This document shows, piece by piece, positions 37,637 through 47,254 of a DNA stretch of 64,000 nt. How positions within the stretch are numbered: the stretch's first letter is position 1; each line of letters opens with the position of its first letter. Source of the stretch: Amphibacillus cookii (GTDB taxonomy: Bacteria; Bacillota; Bacilli; Bacillales; Amphibacillaceae). The stretch is taken from contig NZ_JAFBDS010000001.1 of assembly GCF_016908375.1 (NCBI RefSeq), positions 62,001 to 126,000 of the forward strand, in the 5' to 3' direction. The position numbers and the translations under genes are program-made. Under the pieces are notes generated by a model, which was not told where the DNA came from, ran no database searches, and saw nothing but the letters and a program-made list of their open reading frames with translations.

Positions 37637-37864
37637 AAGATCTACCCCCTAAATATATTTCAATCGTTAATATGACCTATTTTTGATTATCTCATAGTTA
37701 AAAAGTATTGGATATTTTGAACTTGTTTTTTATGTGATCAAAGATTATTTGGTTTGATAGGGCAACTACAAATTAAATGAAATCAAGCAAGGTTAGGGGG
37801 AGATGCTTTTTACATGTCTGCTTCATTTAGAAGCTTTGGATCAACGAGAAGGGTGAATGAGCAA

Positions 37865-38640
37865 ACTCAACTTTCCCATCTGAATTTTCAGGTTCAGCCA
37901 TGATGGTATAAGGGTAACCCTCATATTAAATATGAGCGTTGCCTTTGAATATAGATTTTCGATTGATTATATACCTTTCGTTTTAGACGCGCAGGTGAGC
38001 TATGTTCTACTTTCCGCGATCGCACGAAAAGTGAGAAATTCGCATGAAAGCGAGTTGCGATCGCACGAAAACCGAGGAAATCGCATGAAAGCGAGTTACG
38101 ATCGCACGAAAACCGAGAAATTCGCATGAAAGCGAGTTACGATCGCACGAAAAGTAAGAAAATCGCATGAAAGCGAGTTGCGATCGCACGAAAAATAGGA
38201 AAATCGCATGAAAATTAGTTGCGATCGCACGAAAAGTAAGAAAATCGCATGAAAACGAGTTGCGATCGCACGAAAAGTGAGAAATTCGCATGAAAGCGAG
38301 TTGCGATCGCACGAAAACCGAGGAAATCGCATGAAAGCGAGTTACGATCGCACGAAAACCGAGAAATTCGCATGAAAGCGAGTTACGATCGCACGAAAAG
38401 CGAGGAAATCGCATGAAAGCTGGTTGCGATCGCACGAAAAGTAAGAAATTTGCATGAAAGCGAGTTGCGATCGCACGAAAAATGGAGAAATCACATTTCG
38501 TATGAACCCCCAGTCTAAGTGGAGATAAGCAAGAGGTGAGACTTCTGCGGGAATAGGATGAGCTCCGCGAAAAGCGAATTCCTTGCTTTTCGGAACGAAA
38601 TAATGTGCTTAACGTACGAGAAGGTTGAATGACTATAAAA
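37865..38640 (+). repeat. MITE-like repeat, family R2, copy 3
   Basis: Left end ACTCAACTTTCCCATCTGAA, then the twelve-unit 41-bp array, GAACCCCCAGTCTAAGTGG, the GCGGGAATAGGATGAGCT box and CGAAAAGCGAATTCC. The right terminal repeat (GAAAGTTGAGT in copy 1) is missing after GGTTGAATGACTAT. The central core with CCTACATCCTGTAGG is deleted. Confidence 0.6.
38018..38495 (+). repeat. 41-bp tandem repeat array, twelve units
   Basis: GATCGCACG occurs at 38018 and every 41 bp to 38469 without a single slip. Each unit is two similar half-units (ATCGCACGAAAA... and TCGCATGAAA...). Junctions are GCGATCGC or ACGATCGC, mostly palindromic. Units 1-3 are identical to units 7-9. No spacers, so not a CRISPR array. 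The long minus-strand frame through it (repeated FRAIATRFHA) is judged a by-product of a period that is not a multiple of three. Confidence 0.95.
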
Positions 38641-38698
38641 CACCTCAATATTTGTTGTGGTGTGATTGAATGGGAAACACTAACGAAAAAGAGATGTC

Positions 38699-38830
38699 TT
38701 TTATCATAAATAACTGTTCGTAAAACACCCACCGAAAATAGAGAGTAGAACTCATCTATTTAGGGGGTGATAACGACCGCAATGTCCTGCTTCACTAAAC
38801 AAACGGGAAGAACGGCACCACCCACTGAAA
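38699..38830 (+). repeat. Hairpin repeat, family RB, copy 4
   Basis: TTATCATAAATAACTGTTCGT at the start. Outer stem GTTCGT with ACGACC (one mismatch), inner CACCC with GGGGTG. The AAAATAGAGAGTAGA loop is conserved. The GGTTCG right end is lost. Confidence 0.6.
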
Positions 38831-38982
38831 CGCATATATCAAGTTTCTCCAATCTTTAAAGTATTAAAAGGGTTTGTACATGGAAATATAACTGCACACT
38901 TAGATCCACTTTGTCAGCCATTGGCTTCCTAAATATGAATGGTTAAAAATTAGCAAAGCAGATATAAGTTTTTTAGTTAATA

Positions 38983-40317
38983 CTATACCTTCACATTACC
39001 AAAGGGATTTCTTTTTAACATGAAAAATCCGATAATAAGCGTACCTACCTCAACAAATATTACAGTGAGCCATATACCGCTCTCACCAAAAAGTAGGGGA
39101 AGTATCGCTAAGCCTATAAGGGTTGAAACTAAACTTCTAAATAATGTAAGAATCACTGATCGAGCAGGATCATTAACGGAAGTGTAATAGGTAGCAATAC
39201 TAATATTTACGCCAAGAAAGATAAAGGAAATAGCATAGTAGCCCAATATTTCATTAGCCATATTAATAATTCTATCCTCACTTAAAAATATACTTGCCAA
39301 CTCTTGGCTAAATAATAATGAAGTTATAGCTAACAAAATGCCTAAAATGAAGCTTACTCTAAAAGTCAACTTTCTAATATGTTTCACTCTGGTATATTGT
39401 TCTGCCCCGAAATTATAACTAACTGCTACTTGGCTCCCTTCAGCAATACCATAACTTATTGAAGTAACAATCCCAACCAGTTGTAGCGCAACTGCAAATG
39501 CTGCCACACCATCGCTACCTATGTTGAGCATAATAATATAGTTAAAAACCATACCAGTTAATGCTGTTGCAATGTTACTCAAAAACTCCGATGAGCCATT
39601 ATAAAATATTCTTCTAATATCATAAAGAGAAAATTCTGGTTTTTTAATTTTCCAATTAGATTTAAATACAATAACTATGAAGAAAACAACAAAAGGTAGC
39701 GCTTGTGAAATACCTGTTGCTAATGCTGCTCCACGAATCCCCATATCAAATGTTGCAATGAATAAATAATCCAGTATTATATTTGCCAAAGTGCCGCTTA
39801 ACATAATTAAAACAACGATCACTGGTTTTTCATCAAGCTTCAGGAAAAAACCAAAAGCAAAATTGATAAGAAAGAATGGCACAAAAAAAGCAATATATTC
39901 GGTATACACCACAGTGTTGTGAAAAACAGCGCCTTCTGCGCCTGTTAAATTGGTCAGTGCAGGAATGATTGTATAAATCACAATGGTTCCAATAAAACCT
40001 GAAATAAGCAATAAACTTGTTGTGACATTAAAAAGGTTGTTGCTTTTTTCAAAATTCCCTTTCCCTTTTTCTATTCCTGCTAACGTTGTTCCCCCTACGG
40101 CAATCATTGTCCCTATTCCGATTAGAAACATAAGTAAGGGCATACTTATTGTGATTGCGGCCAAACCATCTGCGCCTACATAGCGTCCGATAAAGACAGA
40201 GTCGATAAAAGCAGCTGTACTTTGTACAATCATCATTAGTATAGAAGGTAGGGCATACACCCAAAAAATTCTATTAATATTTGTTTTTCCTAAATCTAAT
40301 GTTCTATGTTTTCCCAA
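38983..40317 (-). CDS. MATE-family multidrug efflux transporter
   Basis: 444 aa from the TTG at 40317, eight bases after GAAGGGG; a GTG three codons earlier is too close to it. Twelve membrane segments. FIDSVFIGRYVGADGLAAI near residue 40 and the matching SYGIAEGSQVAVSYNFGA in the second half are MATE signatures. It would export cationic drugs or metabolites with Na+ or H+ influx. A divergent MerR regulator and a 21-bp palindrome in the promoter suggest that an exported compound induces it. Confidence 0.9.
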   Translation of the reverse strand: MGKHRTLDLGKTNINRIFWVYALPSILMMIVQSTAAFIDSVFIGRYVGADGLAAITISMPLLMFLIGIGTMIAVGGTTLAGIEKGKGNFEKSNNLFNVTTSLLLISGFIGTIVIYTIIPALTNLTGAEGAVFHNTVVYTEYIAFFVPFFLINFAFGFFLKLDEKPVIVVLIMLSGTLANIILDYLFIATFDMGIRGAALATGISQALPFVVFFIVIVFKSNWKIKKPEFSLYDIRRIFYNGSSEFLSNIATALTGMVFNYIIMLNIGSDGVAAFAVALQLVGIVTSISYGIAEGSQVAVSYNFGAEQYTRVKHIRKLTFRVSFILGILLAITSLLFSQELASIFLSEDRIINMANEILGYYAISFIFLGVNISIATYYTSVNDPARSVILTLFRSLVSTLIGLAILPLLFGESGIWLTVIFVEVGTLIIGFFMLKRNPFGNVKV

Positions 40318-40390
40318 TTTAAACACCCCTTCATTACTTGACTTTCACGACGCGTCGATTTGATTTCATTCGCATCAGTCATTATAATAA

Positions 40391-40411
40391 ACCTTAAACC
40401 TAGTTCAAGGT
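40391..40411. promoter_or_regulatory. MerR-type operator between MATE and merR genes
   Basis: ACCTTAAACCTAGTTCAAGGT is a near-perfect palindrome. On the minus strand it overlaps TTGAAC (-35-like) and precedes TATAAT at 40382-40387, the position expected for MerR activation of the exporter. Confidence 0.6.
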
Positions 40412-40428
40412 CAAGGAGGATGTATAAA

Positions 40429-41214
40429 TTGAGAAATTTTTTAACAATAGGCGAAGTGGCTACCCTTTTAAATCTTACGACTTCACAAATACGCTTTTAC
40501 GAAAAAAAGGGGTTAGTCAAGCCCCATTTAATTGATAGTAATGGCTATAGGCTTTATTCATATAGAGAACTGGATATCCTTGACATCATCATTACTTTTA
40601 GAAAATTCAATCTCCCCATAACTGAAATTAAAGCAATTTTACATCAAAAAAATGATTATAATTTTCTTGAAATATTAGACAAAATTGAAAAGCAAATTGA
40701 TGAAGAAATGATGTTTTTAAAAAGTACCTTAAGCTCTGTAAATAAGTTAAGAAAAAGTTATACTGACTTTAAAACACATACGGATAAAATCATGCATTTT
40801 CCAAAACGGACACTTCACATTGTTGACAACGATATTAATATAGATAAGACGGAAAAAGAATTATACGATTTAGTTCAAAAACATGATTTAAACTATTCCG
40901 ATAATAGCTATTTATTTTTTACAATTTTCACTGATTCTTTAAGTATTAACTGTCTTTATGATCAAAAAAACCCTAAACAATTAGCTAACTTTTCTACCTA
41001 TGAATTGGAAGAAGGCTATTATTATTGTTTTAATATTAATATTACTGACTATAGTGAGGTGGAAAAAATCCAGACCTTATTTTATCAGAAATGTAGAAAG
41101 GCTGGATATGAGCCGATTGGAGAATATATTGTCATTGAAGATTTTTCAAATTTTTCGTTTTCAAGGACAAAAATACATTTGACCTTACAAACAAGGGTAA
41201 AAATGGATGACTAG
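40429..41214 (+). CDS. MerR-family transcriptional regulator with C-terminal effector domain
   Basis: 261 aa from the TTG at 40429, eight bases after AAGGAGG. N-terminal winged helix FLTIGEVATLLNLTTSQIRFYEKKGL with the usual SNGYRLYSYRELD; a coiled coil about residues 75-125; and a 130-residue C-terminal domain (YYYCFNINITDYSEVEKIQ) like the GyrI/BmrR-type ligand domain. It is likely a drug sensor that activates the divergent MATE exporter. AT content is higher than in neighbours, which may reflect transfer of the pair. Confidence 0.88.
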   Translation: MRNFLTIGEVATLLNLTTSQIRFYEKKGLVKPHLIDSNGYRLYSYRELDILDIIITFRKFNLPITEIKAILHQKNDYNFLEILDKIEKQIDEEMMFLKSTLSSVNKLRKSYTDFKTHTDKIMHFPKRTLHIVDNDINIDKTEKELYDLVQKHDLNYSDNSYLFFTIFTDSLSINCLYDQKNPKQLANFSTYELEEGYYYCFNINITDYSEVEKIQTLFYQKCRKAGYEPIGEYIVIEDFSNFSFSRTKIHLTLQTRVKMDD

Positions 41215-41798
41215 AAGGAACCATGAGTGCGCCAAAATTTGGGGGCAAGCTACTTATCTAAAAAAGGGGAGAGATTTTTGGTGATGTTTAAAAATAAGTG
41301 TTGAGGTTTAAATACTACTTGCGTTATTCAGTGAATTAGAAATGTTGTGAAACACGTATCCCACAAAGAAACAAAATTGAAGGTGATTTGATGCGGACAA
41401 AAAAATGGTCGAGCAATATATGCGCTTGATAACAAAATGGGTTTGCGTTAACGACTGCCCTTGTGGCCTTTTAAATATTAATTATTATTTTGATTCTCTT
41501 GTTGAACTGTTTAATCATATGACAAGTATCGCTCAATGACACTTTTAGATGTTGAACCCCATCGATTGCTTGAAAGACTTAAGGCTTATGAACTGCTTAC
41601 CGTGAAAATGCATGTCAAGAAGAAGGAGATCCAAAAGCTAATGAGCAGACTAAGGTTACAAGTCCATGCTCTATTGTCACACGCATCATAATTTCTTCGT
41701 TTTCATTTCTATTCCATCAGCCACATCTTCACAAATTAGTTACAAATTACACGGCTTGCTCCTATATAAAATGTGTGATACCCTCTTATTACCGACAA
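41215..41798. other. Intergenic region with possible gene remnants
   Basis: No intact gene. A 51-codon frame (41536-41691, MTLLDVEPHRLLERLKAYELL, ends SHAS) lacks a ribosome-binding site. Short readable stretches before it (a possible KKWSSNIC start) suggest a decayed gene, unidentified. Confidence 0.4.
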
Positions 41799-41816
41799 TG
41801 ACTGACTGGTCAGTCA
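41799..41816. promoter_or_regulatory. TetR operator palindrome
   Basis: TGACTGAC-TG-GTCAGTCA: perfect 8-bp arms, 20 bp before the tetR start, typical of autoregulated TetR efflux regulators whose sites contain TGACTGGTCA. Confidence 0.8.
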
Positions 41817-41836
41817 TATGTGAAAGAGGTGGGTGT

Positions 41837-42703
41837 ATGCAAGAGAAAAAGCAACGGATACTGGAAGAAAGTATCAAGTTGTTTGTAAGGAAAGGTTATC
41901 ATGCAACCTCAATCCAAGAAATTGTTGAACAAAGTGGGGTATCCAAAGGTGCATTTTATCTGTATTTTGCTTCAAAAGAAGCCTTAACCGCTGAGATTGT
42001 TGATTATTATGTCAAAATGGTAATGGAGAAGCTAGATACTATTAATGAGGAGGAAGGTACACCGGAAGATAAGCTGGTAAAACAAACAGCACTGTTCTTA
42101 CAGTTGGTTAGTCAGCATAAAGGGTATATGTTGATGAGTGTTAGGGATAACCTAAATGTAGGCGAAAATATTGATCAAATAGCTAAACAAGTGATTGGAA
42201 AAATTTATCATCTAACTAGGCAACACATGTTAGATATTTATGGTCAGAAGATTATTCCATATTTAATGGATTGTTCAGTTATTTATGATGGATTGATGCA
42301 AGGATATATCAAGGTTATCGTTCTGTATGAGTTGCAGTTTGACCCCGATCAATTGGCTACTTTTATCGTAGAGCGTTTAAAAAGTGTTGTACTAGGCTTA
42401 TTAGAGGATCAACCGTCTCCACAAATGACTGAAGAGCAGTTAGGAATTAAACAGGCAGATACTGGTTTATCAATCGCTGGCCACTGTGATCAGCTTCGTG
42501 CTGAAATTGCTCGCTTAGATCGGGACCCAGAAGAAAAAAGTCAACTACAAGATATTGTCGTACTTTTAAAACGTGAATTAAGAAAAGACGAAAGCAATCC
42601 AATGTTATTAAGGGGTATCATTCATGAATTAAGTGCTATTCCAGAATTATATCAATATATTCAAGTGTTCAAACAAAAAATTATACCTAACTTGAAAGGT
42701 TAA
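41837..42703 (+). CDS. TetR-family regulator of an RND efflux operon
   Basis: 288 aa from the ATG at 41837, after AGAGGTGGG. The N-terminal TetR domain is clear: RILEESIKLFVRKGYHATSI, then VEQSGVSKGAFYLYFASKEAL. The C-terminal part is about 80 residues longer than usual and helical (LRAEIARLDRDPEEKSQLQD), perhaps a coiled-coil extension. It sits next to its palindromic operator and heads an operon with the MFP and RND genes (35 bp and then overlap). Layout resembles B. subtilis yerO-swrC, with an added MFP gene. Confidence 0.9.
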   Translation: MQEKKQRILEESIKLFVRKGYHATSIQEIVEQSGVSKGAFYLYFASKEALTAEIVDYYVKMVMEKLDTINEEEGTPEDKLVKQTALFLQLVSQHKGYMLMSVRDNLNVGENIDQIAKQVIGKIYHLTRQHMLDIYGQKIIPYLMDCSVIYDGLMQGYIKVIVLYELQFDPDQLATFIVERLKSVVLGLLEDQPSPQMTEEQLGIKQADTGLSIAGHCDQLRAEIARLDRDPEEKSQLQDIVVLLKRELRKDESNPMLLRGIIHELSAIPELYQYIQVFKQKIIPNLKG

Positions 42704-42737
42704 CTTGATGTTACTAGATTTGAGGAGGAAAAGAGAG

Positions 42738-43607
42738 ATGAGAAAGAGTATATTCATTTTAGTGACGTTTCTTGTATTATTAGCAGCTTGCTCTAACGAG
42801 ACGGATGAACAAGCGGAAGAAACTGAACGAATCGTCACTGTTGAAACGGATGCAGTTACTGAAGGGGATTTAGTTGTTGATAAACAATTTTATGGTCGAA
42901 CATCACCGAGCGAAACACATCCAGTGATTGCACCAATGATCGGTGAAGTTGACCAGGTTCATGTTGCCGAAGGTGATCAAGTAGAGGAAGATGATCTACT
43001 GATTACATATACAGCGATGGAGACAGGCATGGAAGTAGAGTTAACGGCAGGTACAGATGGACAAGTGGCAAATTTGACGATAGAAGAAGGCGATATATTA
43101 ACTGATGAAGAGCCCGCTCTAATCATTGTTTCACTTGACGAACTATTGATTGATCTTGACGTCACAGCAACAAATGCTGATTTATTTGCCGTTGATGATG
43201 AAGTTGAGATCTATGGTCGTGATCAAGAAGAAGCTGGTGTAGCGACTGTGGACAAAGTTAGTGTTTTGCCTGGTGATACCGGGATGTTTACTGTAACTTT
43301 AACAGCGGAAAATGATCATGATTGGAAAGTGGGTGCGATTATTGAAGTACATATAGCAGAGCGCACCATCGAAGATACGCTGTTAATTCCTACAGCTGCT
43401 TTAAATGAAGATGGGGACCAAGCATTTGTTTATATTGTTAACAATGATCATGTAGAGCGCGTCGATATTGATGTTGTCATGATTCAATCTGACTATACTG
43501 CGATTGAAGCTGAACTTGAAACGGAAGATCAAGTCGTTATTAGTGGGCAATTAACATTAGATGACGGCATGCCTGTTAACGTAGCAGAGGAGGATGCTGA
43601 ATCGTGA
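42738..43607 (+). CDS. RND efflux membrane-fusion lipoprotein
   Basis: 289 aa from the ATG at 42738 after GAGGAGGAAAAGAG. Lipoprotein signal ending LLAAC. A lipoyl-like hairpin (VIAPMIGEVDQVHVAEGDQVEEDD, residues about 65-88) and beta-barrel follow, as in HlyD/AcrA adaptors, but the long helical hairpin is missing because there is no outer membrane. Rich in Asp/Glu. It overlaps the RND gene by 4 bp (GTGA). Confidence 0.88.
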   Translation: MRKSIFILVTFLVLLAACSNETDEQAEETERIVTVETDAVTEGDLVVDKQFYGRTSPSETHPVIAPMIGEVDQVHVAEGDQVEEDDLLITYTAMETGMEVELTAGTDGQVANLTIEEGDILTDEEPALIIVSLDELLIDLDVTATNADLFAVDDEVEIYGRDQEEAGVATVDKVSVLPGDTGMFTVTLTAENDHDWKVGAIIEVHIAERTIEDTLLIPTAALNEDGDQAFVYIVNNDHVERVDIDVVMIQSDYTAIEAELETEDQVVISGQLTLDDGMPVNVAEEDAES

Positions 43608-46600
43608 AGTTAGTAGAAACGTCGGTAAAGCGCCCGGTTGGTGTGATTATGCTTGTATTGGCAGTGATTGCAACAGGTTTCATCTCATTACGGGGCTTAC
43701 CCATTGATTTAATGCCAGATATTGATTTACCGATTGCGGTTGTTAGTATTGAATATCCTGAAGCTGCCCCAGAAGATGTTGAAAATCAAGTGAGTGAGCC
43801 GATTGAACAAGCGCTAGGAACGATAGAAGGGATTGAATCGATTCAAACGCAGTCAAATACGGGTTCTTCATTAGTCATTATGATGTTTGAAATGGGTACA
43901 AATCTAGATAATGCTTTACTTGAAGTACGCGAGCGGATTGATCAAGTCAGTGGCTTTTTACCGGATGATGCTGGTGACCCGAATGTACTACGGTTTAACC
44001 CTAATCAAATGCCGATTATGGCTGTCAGTCTATCAGGAGATGATCTGGCACGGATTCAAACGATTGCTGATGATCAAGTCGCACCAGAAATTGAGCGTCA
44101 AGCTGGTGTAGCATCCGTTTCGATCGAAGGCGGGCAAGAGCGTATTATTAATATTGAATTAGACGAAGTAAGTTTGCAACAATATGGGGTGAGTGCGGAG
44201 CAGATCATGCAAACACTCGGTCAATCGAATCAATCGGCTTCAGCAGGATCCATTGAACGGGGGGATCAAAACCTTCAAGTTCGAATCGATGGAAGCTATC
44301 ATTCTGTTGAGGAGATTGCTAAAACGATTATTCAAACAGAGCAAGGATCGATTTTGCATTTAGAAGATTTAGCTTCAATTGAAGATACGTTCACAACGCC
44401 AGATACGACCTTAGTTAATGGACGAGAAGCTGTTGTGCTATCAATTATGCGACAATCGGATAGTAACACGGTTGATGTGTCGGATAATGTATTGGCTAGT
44501 GTTGATACAATTAATAATGCTTTACCTAGCGATGTAGAGCTTGACTTAGTCTATGATAACTCTGAGTTTATTCGACTTTCGATTCAATCGGTTGTGCAGA
44601 ATATTATTTTAGGTGGCGTGTTTGCGTTATTAATTTTATTACTCTTCTTGAAGAGCATCCGCGCAACATTAGTGATCGGTGTATCAATTCCAATAGCGGT
44701 TATTGCAACATTTAGTTTGATTTATTTTACAGGTGAAACGTTAAATATTTTGACGATGGGAGGGTTGGCTCTAGGAATTGGTATGATGGTTGATAGTTCA
44801 ATTGTTATCCTTGAGAATATTGTTTCTTATCGTCAACGCGGTTATTCTCGATTTGGAGCTGCTAAGTTAGGAGCGTCAGAACTTGCACCAGCGGTTATTG
44901 CTTCAACCACGACAACTTTAGTTGTATTCTTACCGATGATATTTGTTTCAGGGATAGCGGCAGAGTTATTTATCCCACTAGCTGCAACGGTTGCTTTTGC
45001 ATTAATTGCTGCACTTGTAGTAGCAATTACACTTGTACCAATGCTATCTTCTAAACTATTAGTTGATATTAAAGGGGATAATGGTAAAGGGCGTCGTTAT
45101 TGGTTTGATCGTTTCTTAGATCGCTTAACAAATGGCTATAAACATGCGCTTGAAAAATCATTACGGTTTAGAAAGACAACGGTATTAGTAACCATATTGC
45201 TTGTAGTGGGTAGCTTAGCCCTTATTCCCTTTGTTGGGACAGAATTTATTCCAGAAGGAGATCAAGGTCAAATTAGTATAGATGTTGATCTACCGGCTGG
45301 CACCACATCTGATCATACCGAATCTATTGCATTAGAAGTTAATGAGCGTATTGATGCATATCAGGATCTGATTCGCATCAATAATCTATCTATTGGTAGT
45401 GGCGATATGATGGGAGGAATGACGGGAGCCGGTGGTAGTGGCAATTCAGCTTCATTTACGCTTGAATTAATTCCTGCTAGCGAACGCGATATTACAACGA
45501 ATCAACTTGTTCAACAGCTTGATGATGACCTTCAAAATATAGCAGGTGCTGAAATCACAGTTAGTGCAATGACTGACATGTCGATGGGCGATCCGATCTC
45601 GATTGAACTGCAAGGTCCTGAACACGAGGTGTTAAATGAATTAGCTACTGAGGTATTGGCTGAAATTGAAGAAGTTGATGGTGTATTTAATCCTTCCACC
45701 TCTATCGACGAAGTCCAACCACAAATGGAAATCCGTGTTGATCGTGAAGTGGCTGCTCGCTATGGGCTGAATGAAGCGGCTATATTAAATCAGGTACAAA
45801 TGCGTCTATCCGGGCAGACGGTGATGCGATATCGAGAAGCTGGTGATGATATTGATGTACGGTTAATTTATCCTGACGCTAATCATGATACAATTAGTGA
45901 TTTAGAAAATTTATCGATTCAAACACAGACTGGCGCGAATCTCCCATTAAATGAAGTGGCTAACCTTGAACAAACACAAGCCCCAGCTTCATTGCAACGT
46001 GGCAATCAGCAACCTATGGTAACGATTAATACGGATATTGCTGGTTATGACCTCGGGACAGTTTCTCGTGCGATTGAAGCCCAATTAAGTGGTTTTGATT
46101 TTCCGGAAGACTATCATTACACGATTGGTGGTCAAGCTGAAGATATGGAGGAAGCATTTGTTGAATTGGCTTTAGTGCTATTGTTGTCAATATTCTTGGT
46201 ATATGTCGTTATGGCTGTACAATTTGAAAACTTCTTGACGCCATTTATTATCATGTTTTCACTACCTGTTTCAGTTGTTGGTGTCATTGGTGGATTATTT
46301 ATAACGGGCACACCACTAAGTATTGTCGGTTTTATTGGTATTATTATGCTTGCAGGGATTGTTGTGAATAATGCGATTGTTCTTGTCGACTACATTAACA
46401 TTTTACGCCGACGTGATATCGATCGCCATCAAGCAATTATTGATGCCGGTACGTCTCGCTTACGTCCGATTTTAATGACGACACTAACAACGGTACTTGC
46501 GATGATTCCGTTAGGACTTGGGATTGGAGAAGGTGCGGAAATGCAACAACCGATGGCGATTACCGTCATCTTTGGTTTAACCGTTTCAAGCATTTTCACG

Positions 46601-46678
46601 TTGTTACTCATTCCTGTTGTTTATACTTATTTTGATGATCTATCAAATAAATGGAAAAATCGCAAGAACGTTTCATAG
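43604..46678 (+). CDS. swrC: RND efflux transporter (AcrB/SwrC type)
   Basis: 1024 aa, standard length, GTG start. Twelve membrane segments, the first at residues 10-30 (GVIMLVLAVIATGFISLRGLP), and two large extracellular loops. Proton-relay region GGLALGIGMMVDSSIVILENI near residue 390, and LAGIVVNNAIVLVDYIN near residue 905. The large Met/Gly-rich SGDMMGGMTGAGGSGNS loop is unusual. Relatives such as B. subtilis SwrC export surfactin and other amphiphiles. The regulator in front suggests induction by such compounds. The symbol is by similarity. Confidence 0.9.
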   Translation: MKLVETSVKRPVGVIMLVLAVIATGFISLRGLPIDLMPDIDLPIAVVSIEYPEAAPEDVENQVSEPIEQALGTIEGIESIQTQSNTGSSLVIMMFEMGTNLDNALLEVRERIDQVSGFLPDDAGDPNVLRFNPNQMPIMAVSLSGDDLARIQTIADDQVAPEIERQAGVASVSIEGGQERIINIELDEVSLQQYGVSAEQIMQTLGQSNQSASAGSIERGDQNLQVRIDGSYHSVEEIAKTIIQTEQGSILHLEDLASIEDTFTTPDTTLVNGREAVVLSIMRQSDSNTVDVSDNVLASVDTINNALPSDVELDLVYDNSEFIRLSIQSVVQNIILGGVFALLILLLFLKSIRATLVIGVSIPIAVIATFSLIYFTGETLNILTMGGLALGIGMMVDSSIVILENIVSYRQRGYSRFGAAKLGASELAPAVIASTTTTLVVFLPMIFVSGIAAELFIPLAATVAFALIAALVVAITLVPMLSSKLLVDIKGDNGKGRRYWFDRFLDRLTNGYKHALEKSLRFRKTTVLVTILLVVGSLALIPFVGTEFIPEGDQGQISIDVDLPAGTTSDHTESIALEVNERIDAYQDLIRINNLSIGSGDMMGGMTGAGGSGNSASFTLELIPASERDITTNQLVQQLDDDLQNIAGAEITVSAMTDMSMGDPISIELQGPEHEVLNELATEVLAEIEEVDGVFNPSTSIDEVQPQMEIRVDREVAARYGLNEAAILNQVQMRLSGQTVMRYREAGDDIDVRLIYPDANHDTISDLENLSIQTQTGANLPLNEVANLEQTQAPASLQRGNQQPMVTINTDIAGYDLGTVSRAIEAQLSGFDFPEDYHYTIGGQAEDMEEAFVELALVLLLSIFLVYVVMAVQFENFLTPFIIMFSLPVSVVGVIGGLFITGTPLSIVGFIGIIMLAGIVVNNAIVLVDYINILRRRDIDRHQAIIDAGTSRLRPILMTTLTTVLAMIPLGLGIGEGAEMQQPMAITVIFGLTVSSIFTLLLIPVVYTYFDDLSNKWKNRKNVS

Positions 46679-46695
46679 AAATATTGTATACTGAG

Positions 46696-46730
46696 CTCCC
46701 CCAAACAGACTGAAAGTCAAGTGTTTGGGG
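46696..46730 (+). terminator. Terminator-like hairpin after the RND operon
   Basis: CCCCCAAACA pairs with TGTTTGGGGG around a 14-base loop; the T-run is weak. Confidence 0.55.
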
Positions 46731-46744
46731 GTGTATTATCGTTA

Positions 46745-47117
46745 TCTCAACTTTCTCATCTAAATTTTCGGATTCTGCCAAGATAGCATAAGAGAAAGGG
46801 GGAGACAAAACGAAACAGAAGTAATGAAAATCCGAACAATCTGGACAAAGCGCAGGAAAAATACAAAGACTCCTCGAAAATAAAGAACGATTTTCTTCGT
46901 GCAATGTATGATCGACGCCGCTTTCCTTATCCTGTGGGAATAGCACGAGCTGAAGCCATTCCCGCGAAAAGCGAAGCCATTGCTTTTCGAAACGAAATCA
47001 CGTTCTAAACGTATGCGACACATCCATGCAGAAGTAAAGTCAACAAACCTATTGAATACCGCTATTGAACACGATCAGGGAGGGGTGAATGACTATTTCA
47101 GTGGGCGAAAGTTGAGT
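46745..47117 (+). repeat. MITE-like repeat, family R2/R1 chimera
   Basis: Ends are R2 type: TCTCAACTTTCTCATCTAAA and GGCGAAAGTTGAGTAG. The left interior (46795-46935) is the reverse complement of the right half of R1 copy 1 (AGACAAAACGAAACAGAAGTAATG, CCTTATCCTGTGGGAATAGC). So one family has been inserted into or recombined with the other. Confidence 0.65.
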
Positions 47118-47254
47118 AGTTAAGTATTCCTTTTAAACATAAAAAAGCATGTATATGTGTTTTTATAGTTATTTTAGCCCAATTCAAAAGTTAGCTTTAA
47201 AAAATCAATAATTATGGTATAGTATTTTTATTAAAAATAGAGAGAGGGATGGAT

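Noticed and set aside
38018-38495. CRISPR array
   Set aside because: Units are contiguous with 41-bp period and no unique spacers; half-units resemble each other, and no cas gene is near.
38018-38495. HIP1-like (cyanobacterial) GCGATCGC enrichment
   Set aside because: The octamer occurs here only as part of the 41-bp unit, not scattered through the window.
38007-38732. 241-aa minus-strand protein with FRAIATRFHA repeats
   Set aside because: It is the translation of the tandem repeat and the neighbouring MITE sequence; no ribosome-binding site, and the frame runs through three repeat types.
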